A stretch of 64,000 nt of DNA from Halichondria panicea. Its lineage: Eukaryota; Porifera; Demospongiae; Suberitida; Halichondriidae. Positions within the stretch are counted from its first letter, which is position 1. Each line of letters starts with the position of its first letter. The stretch is taken from NCBI RefSeq assembly GCF_963675165.1, contig NC_087379.1, positions 1,802,201 to 1,866,200 of the forward strand, written 5' to 3'. The position numbers and the translations under genes are program-made. The notes beneath the pieces are model-generated. The model had not been told where the DNA came from and did no database searches. It was given only the letters and a program-made list of their open reading frames with translations. Shown here one piece after another: positions 34,960-45,729 of the stretch.

Positions 34960-35120
34960 ATAGACTAATGAATATTGGTGATCAGTACCACAAATGCACT
35001 CCCCTGGGTAACTCCCTCCAAAACTGCAGCTATAATTATGTATACGTAAGTAAAACAGCTCAACAAAACGGAATTTCCCTTATATAGGTAACACACTATA
35101 AAAACAAAGCAATCAAAAAT
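34960..35120 (+). promoter_or_regulatory. LRAT gene promoter, copy 2
   Basis: It shares AGACTAATGAATATT, CTCCCCTGGGTAACTCCC, TATATAGG and CTATAAAA with the block before the first LRAT gene, in the same order and about the same distance from the ATG. TATAAAA at about 35097 is the likely TATA element. Confidence 0.6.
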
Positions 35121-35189
35121 CCTTATCATATACAAGTGTTTAGATAATTTAAACAAGTGTTTAGATAATTTATAACAAGATCTATAACA

Positions 35190-35843
35190 ATGATGGAAGA
35201 ACACAATTCCACAAATGAGTGCACTGGTGGACTCCGAGAGAGGTCTCACAGCTGCCCTACATTGAATGAAGAAGATGACTCGGCTAGTAGAGTACACTTT
35301 GCCAGTCATCTAAAGCGACGGAGAAACCTGAAACCAGGCGACCATATCTACGTGTACCGAGTCCTCCATTTATACCAGCACCACGGTATCTACACAGGGG
35401 AGGAGGAAGAAGGAGAGGTCATTCACGTCAGTGGACAAAGATTCAGCAAAACTTTGGCTACTGTCACCTCCAGCAGTTTATCAGAGTTCCTTAATGGTGG
35501 ACTGCTACATCTGGTCTCCTATAACGATCCACACACAAAACTCAAAATACGAGGAACTTGTCACACGAGTTGCAGCAGACCAGCTGAAGATGTGGTGAGC
35601 ACAGCAAAGGAATTCTTAAATAATTCCGGGAGCTGGGGCAAATATAATTTAGCGTATCGGAACTGTGAAACGTTTGCTTACTACTGCAAGACAGGGGCAG
35701 AATCTTTGATCGTTAACTCCAGCATCAACGATAATGATCTTCGGGAATTCGTGATAAGTAACAGAGTTCAAAGTACGGGACCATTGGCCAGACGTATACT
35801 ACCTCGTCGGGACAGTTCAAACGATGACAAAGAAGATAAATGA
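35190..35843 (+). CDS. LRAT-domain (NlpC/P60-type) enzyme, copy 2
   Basis: A single-exon gene of 217 residues beginning MMEEHNS and closely similar over its full length to the gene 3.6 kb upstream, so the two arose by tandem duplication with their promoters. LKPGDHIYVYR starts the domain at residue 47. The probable catalytic set is H65 in HHGI, H79 in VIHVSG and C159 in NCETF. The C-terminus is more acidic and charged (DSSNDDKEDK) than in the first copy, where the last 40 residues differ most. No membrane helix is obvious. The fold predicts acyltransfer or phospholipase-type chemistry on membrane lipids; the partner and substrate are unknown. No lesions are visible. Confidence 0.85.
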   Translation: MMEEHNSTNECTGGLRERSHSCPTLNEEDDSASRVHFASHLKRRRNLKPGDHIYVYRVLHLYQHHGIYTGEEEEGEVIHVSGQRFSKTLATVTSSSLSEFLNGGLLHLVSYNDPHTKLKIRGTCHTSCSRPAEDVVSTAKEFLNNSGSWGKYNLAYRNCETFAYYCKTGAESLIVNSSINDNDLREFVISNRVQSTGPLARRILPRRDSSNDDKEDK

Positions 35844-36269
35844 TAATGAAAATACCACATATATACACACACATAATTATTGCTACATATACTATATGAA
35901 TCTTTCTCTTTTTAATGTGCTTGATATTAATGATATTCAAATTAATGATAATGGTCTAAAGCCATAAATATCATATGGCTGATCTATCTACTTCCTTCCA
36001 AAAAAGAAACTATAGACAAAAGCTTATATCCTGAAAAAGGCATTTCCAGGGAGACTCCCAAGCAAGCATGTAGAATTATTATAAATCAAGATTACAGAAA
36101 CTACATGCACACACTAACAAGAAAATGGCAGCGGCTATATTTATACATAAAGGGGAAAATTCATGTACAAGAGAGAGTTAAACTTGTGTGTATACTTATA
36201 CATATGTGTGTATATCCCCAAACTGATGATTCTACCCTCAGAGTAAAGTTATTAGTAATACAATACAGC

Positions 36270-36360
36270 CGGTCAACCTGAAACGAAGAGACCACATTTA
36301 CACCTACATATAAAGTAGAGAATCTATTTCCATCACGGTATCTACATCGGCAAGAGAATA
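36270..36360 (+). pseudogene. LRAT-domain relic cut by a MITE
   Basis: The frames NLKRRDHIYTYI and, after a stop and shift, FHHGIYIGKR correspond to GDHIYVYR and HHGIYTGE of the intact paralogs. A TA-targeting element begins at 36361, directly after the second motif. Nothing of the C-terminal half is seen beyond it. Confidence 0.6.
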
Positions 36361-36780
36361 CAGTAGACTCTCGTTAATCCAGTCACCCTTGGCCGGAACA
36401 GCGAGGTGGTTGTATTTCAGAAAATAGCCGTGGCTAAAAAAACGACCTTACCTTGAATCTAATGACTATATAATTTTGCGGTTCTTCCTCGAGGATAATG
36501 AAGGAAAATGAATCATTTTGCTCTCTATTTAAGTGTAATCCGATCTTATTTGCCAAACCACACTCAAAACGTCATATATATATATGGCCGTTAAAATTAT
36601 ATTGAAAACCTTGTTTGGGGCAGCCAGCACGGGCCAGTATAATTATACAGAATAGTGAGTGGCCGTATTTCAGGGTGATTTTTGTGCAGTAAACATCTAG
36701 CTAGCATTCAGTGCCAAACCAAATGGCCGGTATATCAAGGTGGCCGTACTTCAAAGGGCCGGAATAGCAAGAGTCTACTG
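36361..36780. mobile_element. pogo/Tigger-like non-autonomous element
   Basis: The 420-bp element starts CAGTAGACTCTCGTTA and ends TAGCAAGAGTCTACTG, imperfect terminal inverted repeats with a CAGT...ACTG tip. TA precedes it; the expected TA at the far side reads TG, so one side has mutated. Internal blocks such as GGCCGGAATAGC echo the ends. It has no coding capacity. Confidence 0.8.
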
Positions 36781-36829
36781 TGCATAATTACACTTCACCA
36801 GAGATTCAGGAAAGCAAATCCTAGTCAGC

Positions 36830-37325
36830 CAGCAAAGAACCCTGGTGAGTCTTAGAAATTTGGCTTCTGGAATATATATGTTGCGGTAAGCAAAAAAAAA
36901 ACAAAGAAGCAACAACCACAATCATAATTCTAGCTTTCTACGTTAGTGACCCTTTTCCATTGCTCCTGGGACGGGATCACTTCAGCTGTAAATACGTACC
37001 TCGAATAAAGGTCGCGTGTAGCTAGCCAGCCATGCAGCAGCCAGCCCATTGCTCCTGGGATGGGATCACTTCAGCTGTAAAAACGTACCTCGAATAAAGG
37101 TCGCGTGTAGCTAGCCATGCAGCCATGCAGCCAGCATGCAAGTTCAATTACTTTTGCTCGCTTTTATTCGCCAACAAAGCTTTATAACATCAAAATCTAC
37201 CACTATCAAAAGGTTATCCACGCTGTAAACGCAGATCTCTGGCATCCAGGTGAGTATATAGATTCAGACATTATAAACAAACAAACAGACAAACCAAACG
37301 ACTACTAGCTATAACCCGTGGCTGT
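36830..37325 (+). repeat. Partial copy of the 4-9 kb repeat module
   Basis: GATCACTTCAGCTGTAAA occurs twice in an 80-bp tandem duplication (about 36975 and 37065), followed by GCTGTAAACGCAG, the donor motif CATCCAGGTGAGTA near 37244, and an ACAAACAAAC run. The terminal GC hairpin has decayed to ACCCGTGGCTGTCC. Confidence 0.65.
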
Positions 37326-37329
37326 CCAC

Positions 37330-38110
37330 ATTTTTGTATCTTTTGCAAGACTGGAAAAAAAGTTAAACTTTTTTATACTATCTTCGAAGGCATATTATAG
37401 ATCAAACTCATAACATGTGGGTGTTTCCTGTTGCGTTTGCATACGACACACTGGACATGCTATCAGAAGCAATCACATCACCAATGAGATCAACAATAAC
37501 ATAATTATAACGTGTATGTACCTCTCAATAAACAATTTTCTACACACTGTACACAAGTACCGTAACATTGTAGTCAATTACGTGTTTATGATGTATATAC
37601 TGTAATTACTGCATTAAAGTTTGTATCCAGTAATTGCATGTTGTCAATTAAGCGCTGCAATTGCATGGCCGTGGCTAAAGCAACGAAAACTGTACTCATA
37701 ACTCATAATGATCAGACGAGTGTGCGATGTTCTGACATGCACTAACTAAAGAGACAAAGCCAAACTAAAGGCCACCATACACCAGGCAACTTTCAGGAAA
37801 TTCACCAATATACAACTGTTGCACCAGTTGCAACCAGCCGCAAACAACTGGTTTACAATACACACTTGTACTGCCTGCCTGTATATACAATGGACAAAAT
37901 TATGACAGCATATAGGTATTGTGGTTTAATCTTTAGGCCACAATTATGTTGCCTGAAGTTGACCTTCATGTAGGGAGGAATTAAGAAGCCAAAACCTGTC
38001 ACACCCCCTACAGGGTACAGGGGCATAGCTATATCACTAGTACTGTGTCCTGCATGGTTGCCCCCCCCCCCATGCAAGGAGCTTGCTGAGAAAAATTGCA
38101 ATGCAGGGCT
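37330..38110. other. Intergenic, nothing recognised
   Basis: AT-rich sequence with no domain-bearing frame. A run of ten or more C lies near 38060. Confidence 0.4.
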
Positions 38111-38113
38111 ATA

Positions 38114-38315
38114 CCGTATAGCGGGTAATTTTCGTGGGGTAAAAATTCGTTTATTTGGAAAACAGTGGTTTTTGTGAGTAAAAATTTCGTTTAGTCTCGT
38201 TCCTGCACTGCATTCATACGTTCCGGTAAGCCACGCCTACGTTAACATTTTGTGAAGGTCAGCTTGCCCACGAAAATAACGAATTTTTACCCCACGAAAA
38301 TTACCCGCTATACGG
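38114..38315. mobile_element. MITE with TA target duplication
   Basis: It begins CCGTATAGCGGGTAATTTTC and ends in the reverse complement of that 20-mer, flanked by TA on both sides. The middle contains CGTTCCGGTA and CACGCCTAC, also seen in the degenerate copy near 31.1 kb. Confidence 0.9.
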
Positions 38316-39279
38316 TAGTAAATATGTACACATAATTATGCCTCGAGGCGTAGCCGCACGAGGGATACGGTAAAGCTGACTGTGTGTGTGTCTGTCTGTG
38401 TGTGTGTGTGTGTATTCCAGCTATAACTGCTCAACGGTTACAATGCGACGAAAACTAACAGCTTCTATAGGCTTCTAGCCACGTTCTCTTGGATTTTGAT
38501 TCGTGGATTAGCAAACTAAAGCTTCTTTCTCGAGTTATGGCTAGTTTGACTCACATTGAAGGCTGTTGCAGTCTCTTCAGAATCTTTCATAGCATCATCT
38601 GTCCGCACAAACTTTCTATTCAACATATGAGTTAGCCTTGCACTAAAGCGCTAGCTTTTTGTTAGCTACAATACTCAGAAAATATCTGTTAAAACAGCTA
38701 GCTAGCAGTACAGTAGCCATTTGTAAAATTGATCTCTTTGGACACACCCTTTAATTATTCCTGTGGATGTAATGCGCATGCGCGCTCATTCCCCATGTGT
38801 GAGAAAATAATATCCAAGATCCAGATCCAGATCCTCCTGGCAGAATCATCTTTGTCTTGAGGGCCTGGTAAGCCACAAAACACTACCATATAACAATATA
38901 GATAACAATATGCATGTACACAGGTCTTTTCTTCTTAGATATTATATACACTGAACTACAGATCCTGGAAGAATCAATTTTCTTCTTTCTTGATGTCCTG
39001 GTAAGCCACATAATACAAAAAATAATAACTTACAATAGATGCATGTAAATAAGTCTTTTCTTCTCAGTGACTTTATATAGATAAGCTAACTTTAATATAA
39101 AATTCATTATAGATAACACTCTAATACTTTTGAGCGAAAGCAAAAACATGGCGAGAGGCATTAGCACAGCGCCAGCTTGAACACTAGTTATATTAGGTTA
39201 CAAAATCACGCATGAACAACTTTGTATGTGTATGTACATTTGTAATCTTGCCGAGTCAGTGAACTGACCATGCAATCAC

Positions 39280-39430
39280 GCTGAGATAGACTATAATAAT
39301 TATAATATTGGTGATCAGTGCCACAAATGCATTCCCCTGCATGGGTAACTCCCATCAAAACAATATGTATACATGCAGTATATTCAATGGAAATCCCTTA
39401 CAAGTTATAGGATAAAACTATAGTGTTCCC
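39280..39430 (+). promoter_or_regulatory. Orphan copy of the LRAT promoter block
   Basis: CTGAGATAGACTATAATAAT, GGTGATCAGTGCCACAAATG, ATTCCCCTGC and GGGTAACTCCC match the promoter of the LRAT gene at 35.2 kb, but no LRAT coding sequence follows. It is a relic of a lost third tandem copy or a duplicated regulatory block. Confidence 0.55.
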
Positions 39431-40249
39431 CACACAAGAAAAGAAAGGTGGGCTGCTCATGCAGCCTCTGAACATTAATTTTGGCAAAAAAGCTAGCTAT
39501 ACATCTGCGGTCACTTTTCCACCTTTTTAGCTGATGATCATGTCCTAGTATTCAGCATGATCTATAATTAAACAACCTATGGGGCAGGGCCATATGTAAA
39601 AATGTTTGTAGAGAATCAAGACCCTGATTTATGATTGGACAACAAAATCACCACAAAGCACATACAATAATTGTAGACCCAGGACTTTCAGCTTGTTTGC
39701 ATTGTTTACAAAAACTATCCACATGCACAATAAACAAAAGCCACCTATAGCATATCCATTATAGATGTATCAGTCAACGTTACTATGTCAACTGTAACCA
39801 TGCAGACAGTAACAGTGTGGATAAATCAATAGTAAAACGTATAGTGCAGTTAAATAGCTATACTTTGTTTTTGTACATGATTATGAATGGATGCACATAG
39901 ACCACCAACATAAAATGATAGTTTAATGCTAACTGCAGCTATATACGATTATGGTACAGCTGTCAATCAAGGTATGTACATTATGTAACATCTCCTCGCT
40001 CTATCAACAATGAGGAGTGAAAGTTAATCTGCACAGTTCACATAATTAATTAATACTATTATTAAGAAGCACCACATGTGAAGGTCGGGAACAATTAATC
40101 ACTTGCCGTATACTTACCTAGCTAGCGTATTATTATGCATATTCACCAATGGAAATCATAAAGTCAGGAATCAACAACCCCATCCCCTCATTTCGTTTCC
40201 AATTCCTCTTCCTCTTCTATCTATGGTTCTCACACACCCACCCACTCAC

Positions 40250-43200
40250 TGAGACGTTTCCCTGTGCATCTCCGTCAGGAATGATGACTCCAAACTCTGT
40301 CTTGAACGTGGTACTGGCGGGAATCACCCCCATAGAACCGAACACACCCATCCCCCCTCAGGGTCCTTGGACGAGGCTACCTGCCGGCCAGGGATACAGA
40401 TCACAGAAATTTATACTGAAAATTATATTGTAGCAATAAAATATGCAAAAGTAGTTACTAATCGACAAAGCCATTTACCATTTCATTGATTTCGAAGTTC
40501 TTTAGCTCCATCGTTAAGTTCTATATAGGGACACAAAGGATGGACCTTACTGTACCAGTGATAATATTTGTAACTTACGGTACCAAAACAGTTCAAAACT
40601 ATTGATCCTCATTCACCCCACGCCCACACACTCTCACAACCTCACACCAGTCTCCTCTTTGTGAGCTCCTGCAGTGCCTTGCTCTCCGGCCCCAATGACA
40701 AGCTGTGTTGCTGGGAGACCATCCCCATACTGGCAGGCAAATAACCTCTGATCTCTCCCTCCACTGAGCAACAGATCAACTCCTCTTTGCCGTCCAATCG
40801 GTAGTCAGCCTGAGAGGGGGGCGGGGTGGGAGGTTGCTAAAACCATACACTAGAAGCACAATCTGATAGTGTGTTGGAAAAGCTTACTGCACAAAACCAA
40901 TTTTAGAATGCAAAGTATATATACACATAGCTATATGATATTACAGGTATACACGCAGGTATTTCAAAGGGCTACCAAATGTAATTGTGAACCTATAATA
41001 GCTCAAGTTATGAGCACTCAAAGTGATCGATCAAAACAAGCCCATTTTCGAACAAATCACCAAGGTCATAATAGCCCATGTTAATGGATACGAAAGCAAT
41101 CACTAATCTAAACACATCATTAGATGGCCATGTTGTACCAATACACCTACATGTGATACATGTATAATCCCCTCCCTACACACAGAGCTCACTGTTACTA
41201 TACACTAATCCCTTCACCTGCACAATGCCGGCCACGGTGGAGGAGAAGGTGTCCTTGTAAATGACATTACCGGTTTGACTGCTACGAACGTCCACCTTCC
41301 CACTCGACCATCCTGTTATCACATCAGGCACTCCGTCCTCGTTCATGTCAAACCTTGCCATACATATCGGCTGGTGCTTCGACTGTGTGTGGGTGTGTGG
41401 GGTGAAACAGTACTTATAGTTATGAATATCCATTACTTGATCGTCCATACATTTTCAGTTTTCAAAAAGAAGATGGTATATTCTACAGGCTTTGAGGGAC
41501 AGATAGTTAGACACACCCCTAGACACTCCCACACTCACTTTGATCCTCTAGAATCTCTCTTGTCCGCTGTACACGCCCACTATTCCATTGGCGAGGGCGT
41601 AACTGAACTTGTCTCCCTGCAGGGGACCACAGCGCCACCACTGCCTCCGCCTCGTTAATCTCTGTGCAAGTAAACATAAGATACGTCAAGTGAAGTTGTG
41701 ACAGGCAACATGTATGTATGTTCAGCTATACTCACTATCCTATCCAAACTCTCCCTAAAGGTGGACCAAATTAATAGGCAATCTCTCAAATATGACCGTT
41801 GATAACATATTAAAAGATCTCGGAAATTGGATCCACGTAATTTAAGTTATGGCAGCTGAAAGTACTCTAACTATGAGCACTCTGGTTATGTGGTCACAGC
41901 TTGTGTACAAAACAACACCTCTGTATAACAGTCTAAACTTTGCTCTCCAAATGTACAGCAGGAGGCTCCACTACACACAACACATGTCCATACACACACA
42001 GAGCTATACAGCTGCAGACACTAGCTCACCTGCGTACAGTTCATCGCCCTGGAACACTCTGATGTCATAGTCCTCAGAGCCGACCAGCAGCTAACTCCTC
42101 CCATCAGAGTTAAAGTCCGCCAGGGCCAGCGAGCACACATTGTCCCCGGTTACCTAGGCAGGTTGTCAAGGCATGAGCAATAGCTATAATAATTATTGTT
42201 ACATTCGATAGTAGCTAGTCTTAATACATAACAAAATTGAAGAGGAACCATTTCATAGTGGTACTGAGTAGATACTCACTGTCCAGAACGAGTCTTGTCC
42301 CTCATGGTCCAGTCCAGTGATTGCACAATTACCCCCAACAAAGGCCAGGGGCTTACTCATGTCCGCCAGCTGCCCTGGTATTAGCTCTGTCAGGCAGCTG
42401 CATAGAGAGTATAAAGTGTTTGGACCTGTGTCATAGTAAGTCAAATCTTATACAGACATTGTTGGTTTTAGGGTGGCCACTATAGACAGTTTTTACTGTA
42501 CATACTATCAGGAGTTACCCAACTGGTACAATCACGGCATTGCACATACATTGCACATACATGTAAATCTCAAACTAATGCATTTTGTGTTAACAATATA
42601 TAGAAAGGCAATACAAATAAGTAACCGTTTAGTTATTCCTACCCCAGGGTATACCACACCCACCACCCCTCCCCCTCACCTCCTTATAGAACAGCTCAGA
42701 GTTTTGCTCCACATCATATGCCAGTCCGTTGTTTGGGTACCCACCACCAACACGTCCTGGTCCAGTTCCGGATCCAGTTTCCCCGCTGCCAATGATGTCA
42801 CATGTTGTCCGATGCTCAGCAGAGTGATGTCAGAGTCTGAGGACGAGACAGAGAGACGTGCAGTGGATATGGTTGAGGGGGAGGGGCTGGACATACGATG
42901 GTGAGGTGTGTGTATGAAAACCTGCACAGAATAAAAATACAGTGGAACCTCTGTTAACAACCAGCTCCCAGTTGCTATATAACGGCCAGGCACCCAGGTC
43001 CCAAATGAACAGTTTACAACCTCTCAAAAAAGGCCACCTCTCAAAACATTGTCCACAAAGGTGTCCGTTATAGAGGGATTCCACTGTAATCATTAGCGAG
43101 AGTTTTGCATCTGTTGTATATTATTGTAAGCACGAACCCAAGAGCTGTTTTTATAATCAGTTGTATATAATTATTGTAAGAAGATTGTAAGAACAGGGAA

Positions 43201-43378
43201 CCTAAGAGCCAACGTGTGACGTGAATGTCGAGAGGTGCACTGTAATTAGAATTAACACTACCTTTCCACCATTTGTAGCTGCAGTTAGCGATGGATGCTT
43301 GCCATCGTAATGTCCGACCGTCACCAGTCTGGGAAAGATCTTCTGGTTCAGTTTGAGCGTGAAAATGGGCACCAGCAT
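40250..43378 (-). pseudogene. BBS2: BBS2 pseudogene, copy 2 (5' half)
   Basis: The same eight exons as copy 1, with exon 7 kept (DYRLDGKEELICCSVEGEIR) and exon 8 longer (GVIPASTTFKTEFGV). Exon 1 is 43378-43262, exon 2 42921-42680 and exon 6 about 41374-41221. Lesions differ from those in copy 1: a one-base loss in exon 2 just after VVGTQT, an 8-base loss in exon 3, a GAG-to-TAG change in exon 4 (DGRS-stop), and in exon 5 an extra G near the start plus a TGG-to-TAG change (ERF-stop). A 147-bp MITE sits in intron 1. The C-terminal half of BBS2 is absent, as in copy 1. So neither copy can make the BBSome subunit, and a working BBS2 should exist elsewhere. Confidence 0.9.
42940..43086. mobile_element. 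Short CAGTGGAACC-type MITE in BBS2 intron 1
   Basis: The ends CAGTGGAACCTCTGTTA and TAGAGGGATTCCACTG are flanked by TA on both sides. It shares the block GCACCCAGGTCCCAAATGAA with the element at 47476-47654. BBS2 copy 1 lacks it, so it inserted after the duplication. Confidence 0.9.
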
Positions 43379-43501
43379 CTTTGTTTAGATATAATATTAT
43401 GGGCTTGATTGCGAAAGGATAAATAAAGGGGGCGTAGCTGCTCACCTGCAGCCTTTTTCATCAACGATCATTTCCATTTGAGCAAATTTTAATCACTGCA
43501 T

Positions 43502-43507
43502 TTTATT
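43502..43507 (-). terminator. Poly(A) signal AATAAA
   Basis: AATAAA on the minus strand lies about 35 bases after the amine oxidase stop, in AT-rich sequence and well placed for cleavage before the BBS2 copy. Confidence 0.5.
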
Positions 43508-43541
43508 CAACATTGTTTTTAATCACAAAATAGCAATACAG

Positions 43542-45125
43542 TTATCTGATATAGTCCACATCTTTGATCCCATACTTGGTTGCCAGTAGCGACACCGCTC
43601 GCTTTGCCGATTCCAGTCCACTCACAATCCATGCAAGGGAGCTGGCCAGATGCCCACCAGCAAAATAGATATTCCCTTGAGGCTTGACCATTGCAGGGTA
43701 GAACTCGTGGAACTGTCCAGGCAGGTAGAATGTCATTCCCCACCAATCTATTTCAAAAGCTTGGCTCAGGAAATGTTCACTCCCTGGTTCACCTCCAGCG
43801 TATTCTTGGGCAATGTCCACTTCCGGATAGAGTGATTGAAGATCGTGCAGAGCCCTCTTTATCTTGTCCTCTTTCGACAGAATTCTCCACTGCATAGAGT
43901 CACTGTTCCAATTGTAGACATGAAGTACTCCTTTTTCTTTTTCTCCCACTCCGTAGTCAGGATATATAACCCAGTGAATTGGCAAGTCTGTCGTTGACTG
44001 ACCACCAAACGAGGGTGGGGGGTTTAAATCAGGTCGCTCCCAAAATCTCGAGTGAAATCGCAAGCCAAATTTACTCATAGGATCAAACAACGTTGCCCTC
44101 ATAGCTTGTTCTGCGTCCGTACCAAAATATGGTCTTTCGGGAATGAGACGAAGTAAAGGCAAAGGAACAGCCATAATCACAGCATCAAATTCTTCGTAGA
44201 TCAGATCTTTTGTTTTGGGTTGAGAAAATCCAATTTTAACACTCTGATTTGACTGTGATAGCGACTCGACTTTTGAGTTTAACAAAATCACTCCATTTCT
44301 TCTTTGAACGGCTTCAGCACACAATTCTGGGAGCTTGGACATACCTCCTTTGATAGTTTTCCATGTTAGCTGGAAATCAAAAATGCCATCAAAGAAAAAC
44401 TGTTCCAACAGTCCATCACGCAAGTCGTTGGTCTGACAACACATAACTTCAACATAGTTGATTTTCTTGGAACTCCAACCCAGATCACGAGAGAGGTATT
44501 CCCGAAAAGACATGTCGTGGTATTTCATCAAAGATGCTTCAAAATTGGTCTCAAATGCTTCAGAGAGAGGTTTCAGTGCCTCAAGATATAATTTATTGGC
44601 TTCTCCATCGGCTACAGCATCTTCCGGAAATCCAAGCTCTTTGTAGTGTTCAGCAGCATACTTAGCAGACATAATGCAACCATTCTTCTGTTTCGTATTG
44701 TTGACAAAAACTCGGTTTCCCTCTAAACTCAAATACTTGAAATCCATCAGCTCAATAGGATCGTCTGGGAACTGTTTGTTGAGAAACTCAATGAGTGAAA
44801 ATACAGGTCGGTGACTATCAATGCATGGAATTCTCATAGCGCCAGCTTCAAAATACTGATTTGGCTCAGACGAGAAACGGTAAGTGTACACAGAGCCTCC
44901 TACTCTGTCACTGGCATCGAAAATCTTGACTTCAACTCCTGGAAAGTGTTGCTGTAAAAGAATCGCTGAATATAAGCCAGACATTCCACCCCCCACGATG
45001 CCGACACTAAATTTAGGAGGGAGGGAGAGGGGAGCATGGTCCTCTGTGCGGTTCAGACCTGCAGCTCTGTCCAGGTACTCTTGGTATTTACTGAGCAGAG
45101 ATGCTGAGGAAGTGCTATTCGCCAT
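43542..45125 (-). CDS. Flavin-containing amine oxidase / L-amino-acid oxidase-like
   Basis: An intronless gene of 527 residues. Residues 41-51 (VGIVGGGMSGL) form the dinucleotide-binding GxGxxG turn, followed by KIFDASDRVGGSVYTYRF, the second FAD motif of the amine oxidase family. The C-terminal QGNIYFAGGHLASSLAWIVSGLESAKRA matches the closing FAD-contact region, although the usual GE before it reads GG. Family enzymes oxidise amines or L-amino acids to imines, giving hydrogen peroxide. The length is typical. No clear signal peptide is present (MANSTSSASLLSKYQEYL), so I infer a cytosolic enzyme. The start ATG at 45125 lies 69 bp from a 20-bp perfect hairpin upstream. Lack of introns is unlike the adjacent BBS2 exons and could reflect retrotransposition or horizontal transfer; neither can be decided here. 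Confidence 0.85.
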   Translation of the reverse strand: MANSTSSASLLSKYQEYLDRAAGLNRTEDHAPLSLPPKFSVGIVGGGMSGLYSAILLQQHFPGVEVKIFDASDRVGGSVYTYRFSSEPNQYFEAGAMRIPCIDSHRPVFSLIEFLNKQFPDDPIELMDFKYLSLEGNRVFVNNTKQKNGCIMSAKYAAEHYKELGFPEDAVADGEANKLYLEALKPLSEAFETNFEASLMKYHDMSFREYLSRDLGWSSKKINYVEVMCCQTNDLRDGLLEQFFFDGIFDFQLTWKTIKGGMSKLPELCAEAVQRRNGVILLNSKVESLSQSNQSVKIGFSQPKTKDLIYEEFDAVIMAVPLPLLRLIPERPYFGTDAEQAMRATLFDPMSKFGLRFHSRFWERPDLNPPPSFGGQSTTDLPIHWVIYPDYGVGEKEKGVLHVYNWNSDSMQWRILSKEDKIKRALHDLQSLYPEVDIAQEYAGGEPGSEHFLSQAFEIDWWGMTFYLPGQFHEFYPAMVKPQGNIYFAGGHLASSLAWIVSGLESAKRAVSLLATKYGIKDVDYIR

Positions 45126-45193
45126 TGTTTCCAGGATGACTGAGCAAATTGGATGACCTCCATTACTAGCCGTGTATAATGAAAAGTTGGTTA

Positions 45194-45244
45194 GTCTCGA
45201 ATACCCGCCTCAATCTATTTTAGGTTGAGGCGGGTATTCGAGAC
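45194..45244. repeat. Perfect hairpin just upstream of the amine oxidase start
   Basis: The arms 45194-45213 and 45225-45244 are perfect 20-bp reverse complements (one arm GTCTCGAATACCCGCCTCAA) around an 11-base loop. The lower arm ends 69 bp before the ATG, so it would lie in the promoter or 5' UTR. It may be a protein-binding palindrome or a tiny decayed element. Confidence 0.9.
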
Positions 45245-45261
45245 AACATGTTGGTAGTATA

Positions 45262-45728
45262 CAGTGGAACCTCCATTAACGACCACCTCCAAAGAGCAAC
45301 CACACGCTATATAAAACGGCCAAGAGCTCAGGTCCGGATTGAAACTACAATGACTTCAATGTAAAGCAACCTCTCAGGAGCGACCACCTCTCTACTCCGT
45401 ATAACGAGCAGCTTTCTAGTCCCCAACTAGCTTTAGCAATGGAAAATTACCTCCCAGAAGGGACAGCCACACCCAGAATTAGCAGAAAATTATTGCTGAG
45501 ATAGCATTATTGTGAAAACCTGGCTGTAGCTTGTCTCTACAGCCTTTTCAAAGCTTGTATGAGCTAAAGAAGCAGTTAGCAAAGCTCCAAGTCCAAGATT
45601 CATTTGCAGCAAGAAATGAGTCATAGAAAATACATAGCTGGCAATCGAAACCTCCCAAGGAAGACCACCTCTCTATAACGGCCAAAAGGCTGGTCCCCAA
45701 TGGTGTCCGTTTTATGGAGGTTCCACTG
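45262..45728. mobile_element. CAGTGGAACC-type element, 467 bp
   Basis: The ends CAGTGGAACCTCCATTA and ATGGAGGTTCCACTG are flanked by TA. Repeated motifs (CGACCACCTC, CTATATAAA, CGGCCAA) are typical of pogo/Tigger-like non-autonomous copies. No coding frame. Confidence 0.85.
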
Positions 45729-45729
45729 T

